Positions 5,732-12,529 of a stretch of DNA of 64,000 nucleotides are shown here, piece by piece. The notes below the pieces were generated by a model that was not told where the DNA came from, did no database searches, and saw only the letters and a program-made list of their open reading frames with translations. This DNA comes from Pseudomonas sp. Irchel 3E20 (GTDB lineage: Bacteria > Pseudomonadota > Gammaproteobacteria > Pseudomonadales > Pseudomonadaceae). Location: positions 1 through 64,000 of the forward strand of contig NZ_FYEE01000012.1 of the NCBI RefSeq assembly GCF_900187645.1, given 5' to 3'. The first letter of the stretch is position 1. Every line of letters begins with the position of its first letter. A program made the position numbers and the translations under genes.

Positions 5732-6527
5732 CAAGATCGTTTCGATGCCCACGGCAACCCCGGCGCCGCAGCAGACAACCGGCGTGTGCGACGACCACGG
5801 CCAGTTCCCGCAGCAGGTGAACCTGATCTTCGGTCGGGAGTTCAAGACTGGTTGCCCGGAGTGCAGCCGAATCCGCCGCGAGGAAGAAGCCGCCCGCGCC
5901 GAAGCCCAGGAAGCCCTGGCCCTGCGCATGCGGATGGCTGAGAAGCTTGGCGCGGCGCTGATCCCCAAGCGTTTCGCGGGCAAGACCTTCGCCGAATACA
6001 TCGCCGACACCGCCGAGCAGCAGAAGGCGCTGAAGACCTGCGTGCGGTACGCCGCCGAGTTCAAGAAGATCGCCGCTGCTGGCCGCTGCCTGCTGCTGCT
6101 GGGCAAGCCCGGCACCGGCAAGACGCATCTGTCCGTTGCGATTGCCAACGAGATCATGGCCAAGTCCAGCGCGACCGCTGTGTACCGCACGATTGGTTCT
6201 GTGCTCCAGGCCATCCGCGCCACCTACGACCACACCAGCGACCAGAGCGAAAGCCAGATCTTGTCGAGCCTTATCAGCCCCTCACTGCTGATCCTCGACG
6301 AAATCGGCGTGAGCAAGGAGAAGCCTAGCGACTTCGAGCTGACGACCCTGTTCGCCATCATCAACGGCCGCTACGAAGAGCTGCGACCCACCGTCATCGT
6401 TTCCAACCTCGACGCGAAGGCCCTGGCTACTGCAATCGGGGAGCGTTGCGCAGACAGGCTTCGGGAGGGCGGGGTGATCGTCATTCCGTTCGAGTGGGAA
6501 TCGCAGCGCGGCAAGGAGGGGTTTTGA
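5721..6527 (+). CDS. Phage DnaC-like helicase loader (AAA+ ATPase)
   Basis: Loads host DnaB at the phage origin, playing the part of lambda P through a DnaC-type ATPase. With the ATG at 5721 (MGSDKIVSMPT) the protein has 268 residues. An N-terminal putative zinc knuckle (Cys23, His26, Cys45, Cys48) is followed by a coiled linker. The AAA+ core has Walker A GKPGTGKT at residues 128-135 and Walker B LLILDE ending at Glu194. Later come the sensor segment VIVSNLD and an Arg-rich RCADRLREGG motif. GTG 5706 and ATG 5712 are alternative starts. The start overlaps the end of the O-like gene by 11 bases. Confidence 0.85.
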   Translation: MGSDKIVSMPTATPAPQQTTGVCDDHGQFPQQVNLIFGREFKTGCPECSRIRREEEAARAEAQEALALRMRMAEKLGAALIPKRFAGKTFAEYIADTAEQQKALKTCVRYAAEFKKIAAAGRCLLLLGKPGTGKTHLSVAIANEIMAKSSATAVYRTIGSVLQAIRATYDHTSDQSESQILSSLISPSLLILDEIGVSKEKPSDFELTTLFAIINGRYEELRPTVIVSNLDAKALATAIGERCADRLREGGVIVIPFEWESQRGKEGF

Positions 6528-6528
6528 C

Positions 6529-6801
6529 ATGGCAGTTACCAGCATTCGATACAGCACCGCACAGGCCAAGCCAAAACCGCAGGCCGGGGACGAGCGCTTC
6601 CTGAAGGGGCGTAGCGTCACTCAAATCCGCCAGCAGCAGTACAGCAAGATGTACCGCGCCTACATGGTCTGCAACGGCCGGCCGGTCTGGGAATGGGTCG
6701 ACAAGGGCAGCGAGCGAGATCGCACGTCTGAGGCCTGGAGTGAGGCGCGCAAGTTGGAGCGCATGGCAGTGATCGCAGAAGCAGGGGAGAAGCGGGCATG
6801 A
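6529..6801 (+). CDS. Hypothetical phage protein, 90 residues
   Basis: Begins two bases after the loader gene stop, with AAGGAGG upstream. The protein is basic (MAVTSIRYSTAQAKPKPQAGDERFLKGRSVTQIRQQQYSKMYRAYM) and looks globular around MVCNGRPVWEWVDKGSERDRTSEAW. No family recognised. The end overlaps the NinX-like gene by 4 bases (ATGA). Confidence 0.55.
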   Translation: MAVTSIRYSTAQAKPKPQAGDERFLKGRSVTQIRQQQYSKMYRAYMVCNGRPVWEWVDKGSERDRTSEAWSEARKLERMAVIAEAGEKRA

Positions 6802-7220
6802 CCGAATTTATAGAAGTTAAGACGCAAGACCTGTCTGGCGCCGCACTGAATTGGGCGACTTTCTGTGCTGTGTACCCAGGCATGCGGCCGGCGATCAAGG
6901 TTACCGAGAGCGAAACGCGCTTGCTGTTCAAGGGTGCAGCAAAGCCGGTGACGCTTCCTCGCACGATCCGCCTGACCTACTCCGGGGCGTATGGATTTGA
7001 GTTCGATTGGTATCCGTCCAGCGATTGGGATTGCGGCGGCGCGCTGCTGGATAAATTTGAAATTGAAATCCTTCGTGCTGGGAGTGTCGTTCACGCAAAG
7101 CGTTACGGCATGACGAATGCTGCTGGTGACGGGGAAACAATCCTCATCGCCGCCTGTCGCGCCATCGTCGCCTCGGTCCTTGGCGAAATCGCAAGCGTGC
7201 CAAAGGAGCTGCTGTCATGA
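6798..7220 (+). CDS. NinX-like (DUF2591) phage protein
   Basis: 140 residues starting MTEFIEVKTQDLSGAALNWATFCAV. The opening VKTxxLSGxALNWA is the signature of the DUF2591/NinX family found in nin regions of lambdoid phages. The usual Tyr/Trp-rich middle and a C-terminal helix ending in IAACRAIVASVLG are also present. Function in phage biology is unknown. It sits between the replication and NinB/NinG genes, as expected. Confidence 0.65.
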   Translation: MTEFIEVKTQDLSGAALNWATFCAVYPGMRPAIKVTESETRLLFKGAAKPVTLPRTIRLTYSGAYGFEFDWYPSSDWDCGGALLDKFEIEILRAGSVVHAKRYGMTNAAGDGETILIAACRAIVASVLGEIASVPKELLS

Positions 7221-7837
7221 CCAACAACACCGAACTGAAACGGCTGGCCGAGGCTTGCGGCAATTTGAACTGGCGCGCCATCCAAGAGAATTGGTGCGAG
7301 TGGGCGATCCGCGACGACCACGCCTACATCGCCACGATGCGTACTAAGAGCGCCAAGCATCCAGGGCCGTGCAGCGAGCGAGAAGCCAAGGCTAAGTTTC
7401 TCTGCGCGATGACGCCCGCCACGGTTCTGGCCCTGATCGCCGAGAACGAGCGGCTGAACGCAGAAAACAAGCAGTTGATCCTGCTGGAGTGCTACGGAGG
7501 TACGGCCCAAGCAGCGATAAATCTTCTCGCCGGGCGCGACGAGCTCAAAGCCGAGAACGAGCGCCAGGCGGCGCAATACAAGGAATGGCAGGCAAGCCAC
7601 CACGCCAACTACTGCAAGGTCGCCGAAGAGCGCGACGAACTCCGCGCTGAAAACGCCGGCCTCAAGACCGACTACGAAGCCTACGAGCGGGTGAATGCTG
7701 AGCTGAAGGCTGAGGTGGAGGGGCTGCGCAAGGCATTGGCTGACATTCTGGACCTCTATGACACCGACGAAGGCTGCCGGAACCTGCCGCAGTACATCGT
7801 GGGTCGCGCTGCCCTGGGCCAGGGAGAGCAGTCATGA
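7217..7837 (+). CDS. Phage protein with coiled coil (Ea22-like)
   Basis: 206 residues. The N-terminal region has a short domain (LAEACGNLNWRAIQENWCEW... AIRDDHAYIATM) followed by long heptad-rich stretches of ENERLNAENKQL type between residues 75 and 175. It ends with a short globular tail. This build resembles Ead/Ea22-like accessory phage proteins, which vary strongly between phages. Both ends overlap the neighbours by 4 bases (ATGA). Confidence 0.6.
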   Translation: MTNNTELKRLAEACGNLNWRAIQENWCEWAIRDDHAYIATMRTKSAKHPGPCSEREAKAKFLCAMTPATVLALIAENERLNAENKQLILLECYGGTAQAAINLLAGRDELKAENERQAAQYKEWQASHHANYCKVAEERDELRAENAGLKTDYEAYERVNAELKAEVEGLRKALADILDLYDTDEGCRNLPQYIVGRAALGQGEQS

Positions 7838-8055
7838 ATGAGATTGCTCAATTGATCGGCTACGGCGTGATGGTTTGCTCGGCCGTTGGCGTCCTGGCCC
7901 TGACTCTGTTCGTCCTGTCCTATGTCTGCGTAACGATCGTGAACAAGTGGATCAAGACAATGATGCGAGCCTACGACCTGGGCACCTTGCGCAAGACCAT
8001 GCGTCAGCTTGAGGCGGAAGGGAAGGTAAGCAAGAAGACGGGGGTTAAGCCATGA
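7834..8055 (+). CDS. Small phage membrane protein
   Basis: 73 residues. One long hydrophobic stretch (about residues 8-36, IGYGVMVCSAVGVLALTLFVLSYVCVTIV) is followed by a basic cytoplasmic tail (NKWIKTMMRAYDLGTLRKTMRQLEAEGKVSKKTG). A single-span inner-membrane protein with its C-terminus inside is predicted. No family recognised. Translation is coupled to both neighbours by ATGA overlaps. Confidence 0.6.
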   Translation: MNEIAQLIGYGVMVCSAVGVLALTLFVLSYVCVTIVNKWIKTMMRAYDLGTLRKTMRQLEAEGKVSKKTGVKP

Positions 8056-8468
8056 CCAGCCTCCAGATCCGCAACGAATCCGACCGCAACAAGGCGATGG
8101 GTTATATCGCTGGCCTGGACCTGGCCAAGCCCAAGAAGCTGGCCATCACCGAAGTTGACCGCAGTGGGGAGCAGAACAAGGCCCTGCACGCGGCGCTGGC
8201 CGATATCGCGGCCCAGGTCGAGCACGCCGGGAAGAAGTGGGATGTCCTCATCTGGAAGCGCCTGCTGACCGCCGCCTGGCTGCGTGAGTCTGGCGACCAG
8301 CCGCAGATGATCCCAGCGGTAGACGGCAACGGCTTCGACGTCATCTACGAGCGCACCAGCAAGCTCACAGTGAAGCAGTGCGGCGAGTTGATCGAGTGGG
8401 TGCATGCGTTTGGTGCTGAACACCAGGTGCGCTGGACGCAGAAAGATCATTGGGGAGGGCGCTACTGA
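8052..8468 (+). CDS. ninB: NinB/Orf-type recombination protein
   Basis: 138 residues. The pattern SDRNKAMGYIAGLDLAKPKKLAITEVDRSGEQNKALHAALADIA and the later WKRLLTAAWLRE, plus the C-terminal LIEWVHAFGAEHQVRW, match the NinB (lambda Orf) family. Lambda Orf is a recombination mediator that binds SSB and single-stranded DNA and can substitute for RecFOR. The length fits the family (about 140). It lies in the nin region, directly coupled to its neighbours. Confidence 0.85.
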   Translation: MTSLQIRNESDRNKAMGYIAGLDLAKPKKLAITEVDRSGEQNKALHAALADIAAQVEHAGKKWDVLIWKRLLTAAWLRESGDQPQMIPAVDGNGFDVIYERTSKLTVKQCGELIEWVHAFGAEHQVRWTQKDHWGGRY

Positions 8469-8746
8469 TGAGCCATAACTTCAAGCCGGGCGACCTGGCG
8501 CTGGTTATCAATCACACCTTCCCACCAGTGATCGGCACATGCGTCGAACTGATAAGTCGTCATCTGGTGAGTCCGGTGGATCGCAAGGATCCAATGGACC
8601 CAGGCGTTTATGAGCAGGATGGCGGCGACCCGGTATGGGTAGTGAGCGAAGACAAGGCCATCGTTTGGGAAAAGTGGCTCATGCCCCTTCGTGGCGACTT
8701 CACCCCAGAGCAGCAGAAAGCCAAGGAGGCAGAGCCATGCGCGTAG
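8468..8746 (+). CDS. Hypothetical phage protein, 92 residues
   Basis: ATG at 8468 shares its A with the NinB stop (TGATG). The protein begins MSHNFKPGDLALVINHTFPPVIGTCVELIS, a beta-rich start reminiscent of small SH3-like barrels. It has conserved-looking Trp residues (VWVVSEDKAIVWEKWLMPL) and a charged tail. Its last bases overlap ninG. Function unknown. Confidence 0.6.
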   Translation: MSHNFKPGDLALVINHTFPPVIGTCVELISRHLVSPVDRKDPMDPGVYEQDGGDPVWVVSEDKAIVWEKWLMPLRGDFTPEQQKAKEAEPCA

Positions 8747-9339
8747 CCATCGAGAAGAAGGCGCCAAAGCCCAAGACCTGCCGCAACCCAGCATGCAGGG
8801 GCTCATTCGTCCCGCAGCGGCTGGGGCAGGCGGTGTGCAGCCCTAAGTGTGCGCTGGCCACCGTAGAGGTGCAGAAGGCCAGGGAGAAAAAAACGCTGGC
8901 CCAGGCCGGGCGCCGGGATATCAAGGCGCGCAAAGAGGCCCTCAAAAGTCGCAGCGACCACATGCGCGAAGCCCAGCAGGCGTTCAACGAGTACATCCGC
9001 ACCCGGGACCAGGCCGCCGGCCACCTATGCATATCCAGCGGCAAGCCATTGGACTGGAGCGGTAACGCGGTAGATGCAGGTCATTACCGCAGCGTCGGTT
9101 CCGCGCCGCACCTGCGCTTCGATGAGCGTAACTGCCATGCCCAGAGCAAGCATGACAACCGGTTCCTATCTGGCAACGCCGTGGACTACCGGATCGGCCT
9201 CATCGCGCGCATCGGCCAGGAGGCTGTCGACGCCCTGGAATCCGACCAGAGCGTTCGCAAGTACACCGTGGATGAGATCAAGGCCATCAAGGCCAGCTAT
9301 CGGGAAAAGACCAGAGAACTGAAGAGGACTGCTGCATGA
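8737..9339 (+). CDS. ninG: NinG/Rap-type Holliday-junction nuclease
   Basis: 200 residues starting at the ATG at 8737, with AAGGAGG upstream. The N-terminal zinc-finger-like part has CRNPACRGSFVPQRLGQAVCSPKCA. A coiled region follows. The C-terminal catalytic segment has CISSGKPLDWSGNAVDAGHYRSVGSAPHLRFDERNCHAQ, the HNH-like GHYRS/LRFDE-NCHAQ motif of lambda NinG (Rap), which cleaves recombination intermediates. A longer open frame upstream overlaps the preceding gene and is rejected. Confidence 0.88.
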   Translation: MRVAIEKKAPKPKTCRNPACRGSFVPQRLGQAVCSPKCALATVEVQKAREKKTLAQAGRRDIKARKEALKSRSDHMREAQQAFNEYIRTRDQAAGHLCISSGKPLDWSGNAVDAGHYRSVGSAPHLRFDERNCHAQSKHDNRFLSGNAVDYRIGLIARIGQEAVDALESDQSVRKYTVDEIKAIKASYREKTRELKRTAA

Positions 9340-9398
9340 GCCGCATAACGCCGGGCCTGGCTGTCTGCGCGAAACTACGCAGCAAGAGGGTTTCTTGA
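9336..9398 (+). CDS. Possible 20-residue gene coupled between ninG and Q
   Basis: ATG at 9336 overlaps the ninG stop (ATGA), and its TGA (9396-9398) overlaps the Q-like ATG (TGATG). The peptide is basic (MSRITPGLAVCAKLRSKRVS). Exact coupling at both ends and AAGAGG upstream suggest that ribosomes do pass through it. It may only relay translation to the Q-like gene. No family is recognisable in so short a peptide. Confidence 0.35.
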   Translation: MSRITPGLAVCAKLRSKRVS

Positions 9399-9760
9399 TG
9401 AATTACGACGCTGAAGAGCTCTTAACGCAGTGGGGCCGCTGGGTGTGGCAGGGCACTGGGATTCCCGGGTATGGCATTTCGCCCCTCTATGCCATCATGC
9501 GCGACAACGTTGAGCAACCTACGAGCAATCTCCCTGCGGCGATAACCGATGATGAGGCGCTGATGGTGGATCGGGCTATTGCGTCTCTGTGGCAGCGTTA
9601 TCCAAGGACGGCAGACTGCTTGCGCGTTTACTACTGCACTGGAATGACAATGCAGGGCGTAGGGAATCTTTTTGACCTTCCAAGGCTCAAGGTTCGCGAG
9701 CTGCTGATAGCGGGTAGAACTTACATCGAGGCGTGCCTGGATATGAGGATGGCTGCTTAA
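9398..9760 (+). CDS. Q-type antiterminator
   Basis: 120 residues (MNYDAEELLTQWGRWVWQGTGIPGYGISPLYAIMRD). The start NYDAEELLxQWGRWVxxG and the central helix-turn-helix-like WQRYPRTADCLRVYYCTGMTMQGVGNLFDLPRLKVRELLIAG fit the short antitermination Q family (PF06530 type). Q allows RNA polymerase to pass terminators and so turns on lysis and structural genes. It is the last early gene, and two terminators and the late operon follow directly, as expected. Start chosen at ATG 9398 rather than the adjacent TTG 9395. Confidence 0.82.
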   Translation: MNYDAEELLTQWGRWVWQGTGIPGYGISPLYAIMRDNVEQPTSNLPAAITDDEALMVDRAIASLWQRYPRTADCLRVYYCTGMTMQGVGNLFDLPRLKVRELLIAGRTYIEACLDMRMAA

Positions 9761-9764
9761 TTCA

Positions 9765-9793
9765 TTGACGTGTTAACACACTAGTGGCACATT
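9765..9793 (+). promoter_or_regulatory. Candidate late promoter after Q
   Basis: TTGACG (9765-9770) and CACATT (9788-9793) are 17 bases apart just past the Q-like stop. The -10 is poor. The location, immediately ahead of a strong terminator, is that of lambda pR', where Q acts. Confidence 0.35.
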
Positions 9794-9824
9794 AGCGCCA
9801 TATTGCGGTTTTACCGCTTCAGAT

Positions 9825-9852
9825 AAGCCCGGCCATTGAGTCGGGCTTTTTT
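9825..9852 (+). terminator. Intrinsic terminator upstream of the late operon (tR'-like)
   Basis: AAGCCCG (9825-9831) and CGGGCTT (9842-9848) with a run of six T form a strong rho-independent terminator. With the candidate promoter just upstream it would abort late transcription unless Q is present. Confidence 0.85.
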
Positions 9853-9871
9853 GTACCTGAAATTCAACCCT

Positions 9872-9898
9872 GAGCCTCGCCACTGTGCGGGGCTTTTT
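9872..9898 (+). terminator. Second terminator ahead of the lysis genes
   Basis: GCCTCGC and GCGGGGC (one T-G wobble) around a 6-base loop, followed by TTTTT. It lies in tandem with the terminator 20 bases upstream, reinforcing the block before the holin gene. Confidence 0.7.
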
Positions 9899-9914
9899 AC
9901 ATCTGGAGGCCCCT

Positions 9915-10214
9915 ATGGCAGCCCCAGGCAGGAGTAGGAACATGGCCAACCCGACGCCCGAGAGCATCGTAGAGGTGGTTGGTGCGTCAGTGGCCAATAA
10001 GGGCATGGCGGTCGGCGCCGTAACTGGCGCTGTTGGCTGGCTGTCCCAGGTCAATTGGATCGGTATTGCTGGCGTGGTTGTGGCGGTGGTTGGCTTGCTT
10101 GTCAGCACCTACTTCCAGATCCGCCGCGACCGCCGGGAGGCGGCCGAGAGTGCCGCACGCACTGCCGAGAGCGCAGCCCGTGTCAAGGCCTTGCTGGAAA
10201 AGTGCGAGATATGA
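9915..10214 (+). CDS. Holin, possibly with dual start
   Basis: 99 residues from ATG 9915 or 90 from ATG 9942; both have good ribosome sites (TGGAGG and AGGAGTAGGA). Two hydrophobic segments follow (about residues 25-42 and 46-64 of the long form, GMAVGAVTGAVGWLSQ and WIGIAGVVVAVVGLLVSTYF). The tail is charged (RRDRREAAESAARTAES). This is the layout of a class II holin that opens the inner membrane at lysis time. It is followed at once by the endolysin (ATGA overlap). Confidence 0.8.
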   Translation: MAAPGRSRNMANPTPESIVEVVGASVANKGMAVGAVTGAVGWLSQVNWIGIAGVVVAVVGLLVSTYFQIRRDRREAAESAARTAESAARVKALLEKCEI

Positions 10215-10726
10215 GCGCCCAGTTACGCCAGCGCATCGCGGTCAGCCTGCTGAGCCTGAGCGCCGCCGGCTTCGCCACCTGGCAGGCGAGCGAGGGTTAC
10301 ACGCCTGCCGCTGTCATCCCCACCAAGGGCGACGTGCCAACCATTGGCCACGGCTCAACCCGCTACGAAGACGGCTCGCCAGTCCGTATGGGCGACACCA
10401 TCACCCCGGCCCGGGCCGAAGTTCTGGCCCGCAACCTCAACAGCCAGACTGAAAAGCAGTTCGCCGCGTCGCTGCCTGGGGTTGGCCTGCACCAGGCCGA
10501 GTTCGATATCTACATGGATTTCGTCGGCCAGTACGGCATGGGCACCTGGCGCAAGGGGTCGCCCCGCAAGAGCCTGTTGGCCGGCAACTACGCCCAGGCC
10601 TGCCACGACCTACTCAAGTACCGCTATGCCGCCGGCTTCGACTGCTCGACACCGGGCAACACGCGGTGCTGGGGCGTCTGGACGCGGCAGCTTGAGCGCC
10701 ACGCCAAGTGCATGGCCGCGCAATGA
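10211..10726 (+). CDS. SAR-type endolysin (GH24 lysozyme)
   Basis: 171 residues. A weakly hydrophobic N-terminal segment rich in Ala, Ser and Gly (residues 9-24, IAVSLLSLSAAGFATW) looks like a signal-arrest-release anchor. The glycoside hydrolase family 24 fold follows, with catalytic Glu28 in ASEGYTP, Asp41 and Thr44 in GDVPTIGHG, and the later DFVGQYGMGTWRKGS. Such lysozymes cut peptidoglycan after release from the membrane when the holin collapses the membrane potential. It is fused by ATGA overlap to the holin gene. Two late Cys pairs (CSTPGNTRC) may form disulfides. Confidence 0.88.
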   Translation: MSAQLRQRIAVSLLSLSAAGFATWQASEGYTPAAVIPTKGDVPTIGHGSTRYEDGSPVRMGDTITPARAEVLARNLNSQTEKQFAASLPGVGLHQAEFDIYMDFVGQYGMGTWRKGSPRKSLLAGNYAQACHDLLKYRYAAGFDCSTPGNTRCWGVWTRQLERHAKCMAAQ

Positions 10727-10752
10727 ATCACCCACCCCGAGAGGTTTTCGCC

Positions 10753-11154
10753 GTGAACGACCAAGCAATCGAACAGGAAATCCAGGCCAAAGGCCTGACC
10801 GCACCGCGCATCAGTCTTGGTGAGTTGCGCGCCAACGTCGCCGCCGAATGGTATTTCACCGCCCGCGAAGGTGTGGAGGGCGCGATTGTTCGCAGCACGC
10901 TTTCCGATGTTGGCGGTGAATCGATGACTTCCACGTTCGGCAAGGACCACCTGAACACGCTGACCTTCTGCGTCCTGGTACTGCGCAACGGCTTCACCGT
11001 CACCGGCGAGTCGGCCTGTGCCAGCCCTGAGAACTTCGACGCGGAGATTGGTCGCAAGATCGCCCGCGAGAACGCAGAGCAGAAGGTCTGGCCGCTGATG
11101 GGCTACGCACTCAAACAGCAACTGCACGAAGCCACGCAGGAGCATCAGCAATGA
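10753..11154 (+). CDS. Gp49-like phage protein
   Basis: 133 residues from GTG 10753 (GAGAGG eight bases upstream) or 143 from ATG 10723, which overlaps the endolysin stop. The start region EQEIQAKGLTAPRISLGELRANVAAEWYFTA is typical of the phage Gp49 family (PF13876). These 100-150-residue proteins of unknown role contain a short conserved segment for reading the substance 'knowledge' type FCVLVLRNGFTVTGESACASPENFD. It lies inside the lysis cassette, as in other Pseudomonas phages. Confidence 0.65.
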   Translation: MNDQAIEQEIQAKGLTAPRISLGELRANVAAEWYFTAREGVEGAIVRSTLSDVGGESMTSTFGKDHLNTLTFCVLVLRNGFTVTGESACASPENFDAEIGRKIARENAEQKVWPLMGYALKQQLHEATQEHQQ

Positions 11155-11507
11155 CACGGCACTACGTCGGCACCAAGATCGTTATGGCTTGGGCCCAGGC
11201 TCACGCTGATGGCAGCGAAGGCTACACGGTGAAGTACAGCGACGGCTACACCAGCTGGTGCCCGAAAGCTCAGTTCGAAGAAGCCAACGTCGCTATCGGC
11301 CACGTCGGTCACCTGCCGCTGCACCAGCAGCGCGTGATTGCCGAGCGTGAGCAACTGGCCGACCGCATCCAGAAGCTGGAAGCGTTCCTGCACACCGATC
11401 TGTACGCCGGCCTGCCTGAGGACGAGCAACAACTGCTCAAGATGCAGGCCGATGCGATGGTGCTGTACCTCGGCATCATCAACACCCGAACTTCTAAGTT
11501 CGCCTGA
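11151..11507 (+). CDS. Hypothetical phage protein (crAss001_48-like)
   Basis: 118 residues. The first half (GSEGYTVKYSDGYTSWCPKAQFEEAN) is a segment often seen in phage proteins linked to Gp49. The second half, RVIAEREQLADRIQKLEAFLHTDLYAGLPEDEQQLLKMQADAMVLYLGIINTR, resembles the crAss001_48-related helical domain. Function unknown. It overlaps Gp49 by 4 bases (ATGA). Confidence 0.6.
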   Translation: MTRHYVGTKIVMAWAQAHADGSEGYTVKYSDGYTSWCPKAQFEEANVAIGHVGHLPLHQQRVIAEREQLADRIQKLEAFLHTDLYAGLPEDEQQLLKMQADAMVLYLGIINTRTSKFA

Positions 11508-11518
11508 GGAATCCCGCC

Positions 11519-11986
11519 ATGGTCCGTTACCTAATTGCCGCACTCGCTGCATGCCTGGTGCTGATCTATGGCGGCTGGAGCTACATCCAAGGACAGGCCA
11601 AGGACATGGCCATTGCGACGGATCGCATTAACACCCTTGAGCGTGCGGCCGAATCGCGGCGCAACACCCAGCGCCTGCTGGCTCAGCTCGACACCCAACA
11701 CACCCAGGATCTGATCGATGCGCAAGCAGTTAACAAGCAGCTTCGTGCTGATGTCGCTTCTGGCGCTCGCCGGCTGTCAGTCGCAGCCCGCTGCCCCGTT
11801 GTGCGAGCCGCCACCAGCGCCGCCGGCCTGGATGATGCACAAGCGCGAGCCGAACTTGACCCAGCGACTGCTGGACGAATTCTCGCCATCCCCAGCGACG
11901 GTGACGAAGCCATCCGCGCCTTGAGCGGCTTACAGGATTACGTCACACGCATTTGCCTGGGTGGCGCCATCAAACAGGGGCAATGA
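11519..11986 (+). CDS. Inner-membrane spanin subunit (Rz-like)
   Basis: 155 residues with one N-terminal transmembrane segment (residues 4-22, YLIAALAACLVLIYGGWSY) and a long periplasmic helical region (AKDMAIATDRINTLERAAESRRNTQRLLAQLDTQHTQDL). This is the i-spanin that pairs with Rz1 to fuse inner and outer membranes in the last step of lysis. The o-spanin gene is nested within it in the +1 frame. The C-terminal part (ALSGLQDYVTRICL) fits the phage LysB/Rz type. Confidence 0.85.
   Translation: MVRYLIAALAACLVLIYGGWSYIQGQAKDMAIATDRINTLERAAESRRNTQRLLAQLDTQHTQDLIDAQAVNKQLRADVASGARRLSVAARCPVVRAATSAAGLDDAQARAELDPATAGRILAIPSDGDEAIRALSGLQDYVTRICLGGAIKQGQ
11718..11924 (+). CDS. Outer-membrane lipoprotein spanin (Rz1-like), nested in Rz
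   Basis: 68 residues starting MRKQLTSSFVLMSLLALAGCQS. A signal peptide ends in the lipobox LAGC with Cys20 as the lipid attachment site, followed by a Pro-rich stretch (PAAPLCEPPPAPPAW) as in most Rz1 proteins. The whole gene lies inside Rz in another frame. It should act as the outer-membrane half of the spanin complex. Confidence 0.85.
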   Translation: MRKQLTSSFVLMSLLALAGCQSQPAAPLCEPPPAPPAWMMHKREPNLTQRLLDEFSPSPATVTKPSAP

Positions 11987-11989
11987 CTT

Positions 11990-12529
11990 ATGGCCCTGAC
12001 AGCCAAGCAACAGCGGTTTGTCGTCGAGTACCTGATTGATCTGAATGCAACTCAGGCCTCTATCAGGGCCGGGTATAGCAAGAGGACGGCCGGGCAGATC
12101 GGTGATGAGAACCTGAAAAAACCTCAAATAGCCCAGGCCATCAAGGAAGCGATGGATTCTCGCAATCAGCGGACGCAGATCAATGCTGACTACGTGCTGA
12201 ATCGACTGGTTGAGATTGACCAGCTCGACGTGCTGGACATTCTCCGCGACGACATGAGTTTCAAGCCTCTATCAGAGTGGCCCAAGGGCTGGCGCCAGTA
12301 CCTCGTTGGCTTCGATATCGCCGAGATGTTCGAGGGCTCTGGCGAAGATCGGTCAATGGTCGGCCTGATGAAAAAGATCAAATGGCCGGACAAGGTCAAG
12401 AACCTTGAGTTGCTTGGCAAGCACGTCAACGTGAACGCCTTCCGTGACCAGGTGGTGGTCGACGTCACCCACACACTTTCCCAGCGGATGGCAAAAGCCA
12501 GTGAGCGAGCCAGTAAGAATCGACCTTGA
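11990..12529 (+). CDS. Terminase small subunit
   Basis: 179 residues. The N-terminal segment MALTAKQQRFVVEYLIDLNATQASIRAGYSKRTAGQIG is the classic small terminase (Terminase_2) DNA-binding helix-turn-helix. KKPQIAQAIKEAMDSRNQRTQINADYVLNRL follows. The protein recognises the phage pac/cos site and feeds DNA to the large subunit, whose gene overlaps the 3' end by 29 bases. Confidence 0.9.
   Translation: MALTAKQQRFVVEYLIDLNATQASIRAGYSKRTAGQIGDENLKKPQIAQAIKEAMDSRNQRTQINADYVLNRLVEIDQLDVLDILRDDMSFKPLSEWPKGWRQYLVGFDIAEMFEGSGEDRSMVGLMKKIKWPDKVKNLELLGKHVNVNAFRDQVVVDVTHTLSQRMAKASERASKNRP

Noticed and set aside
7217..8055. Possible toxin-antitoxin pair (coiled-coil protein and small membrane protein)
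   Set aside because: Both fit ordinary nin-region accessory genes, with no toxin motif or autoregulatory site.
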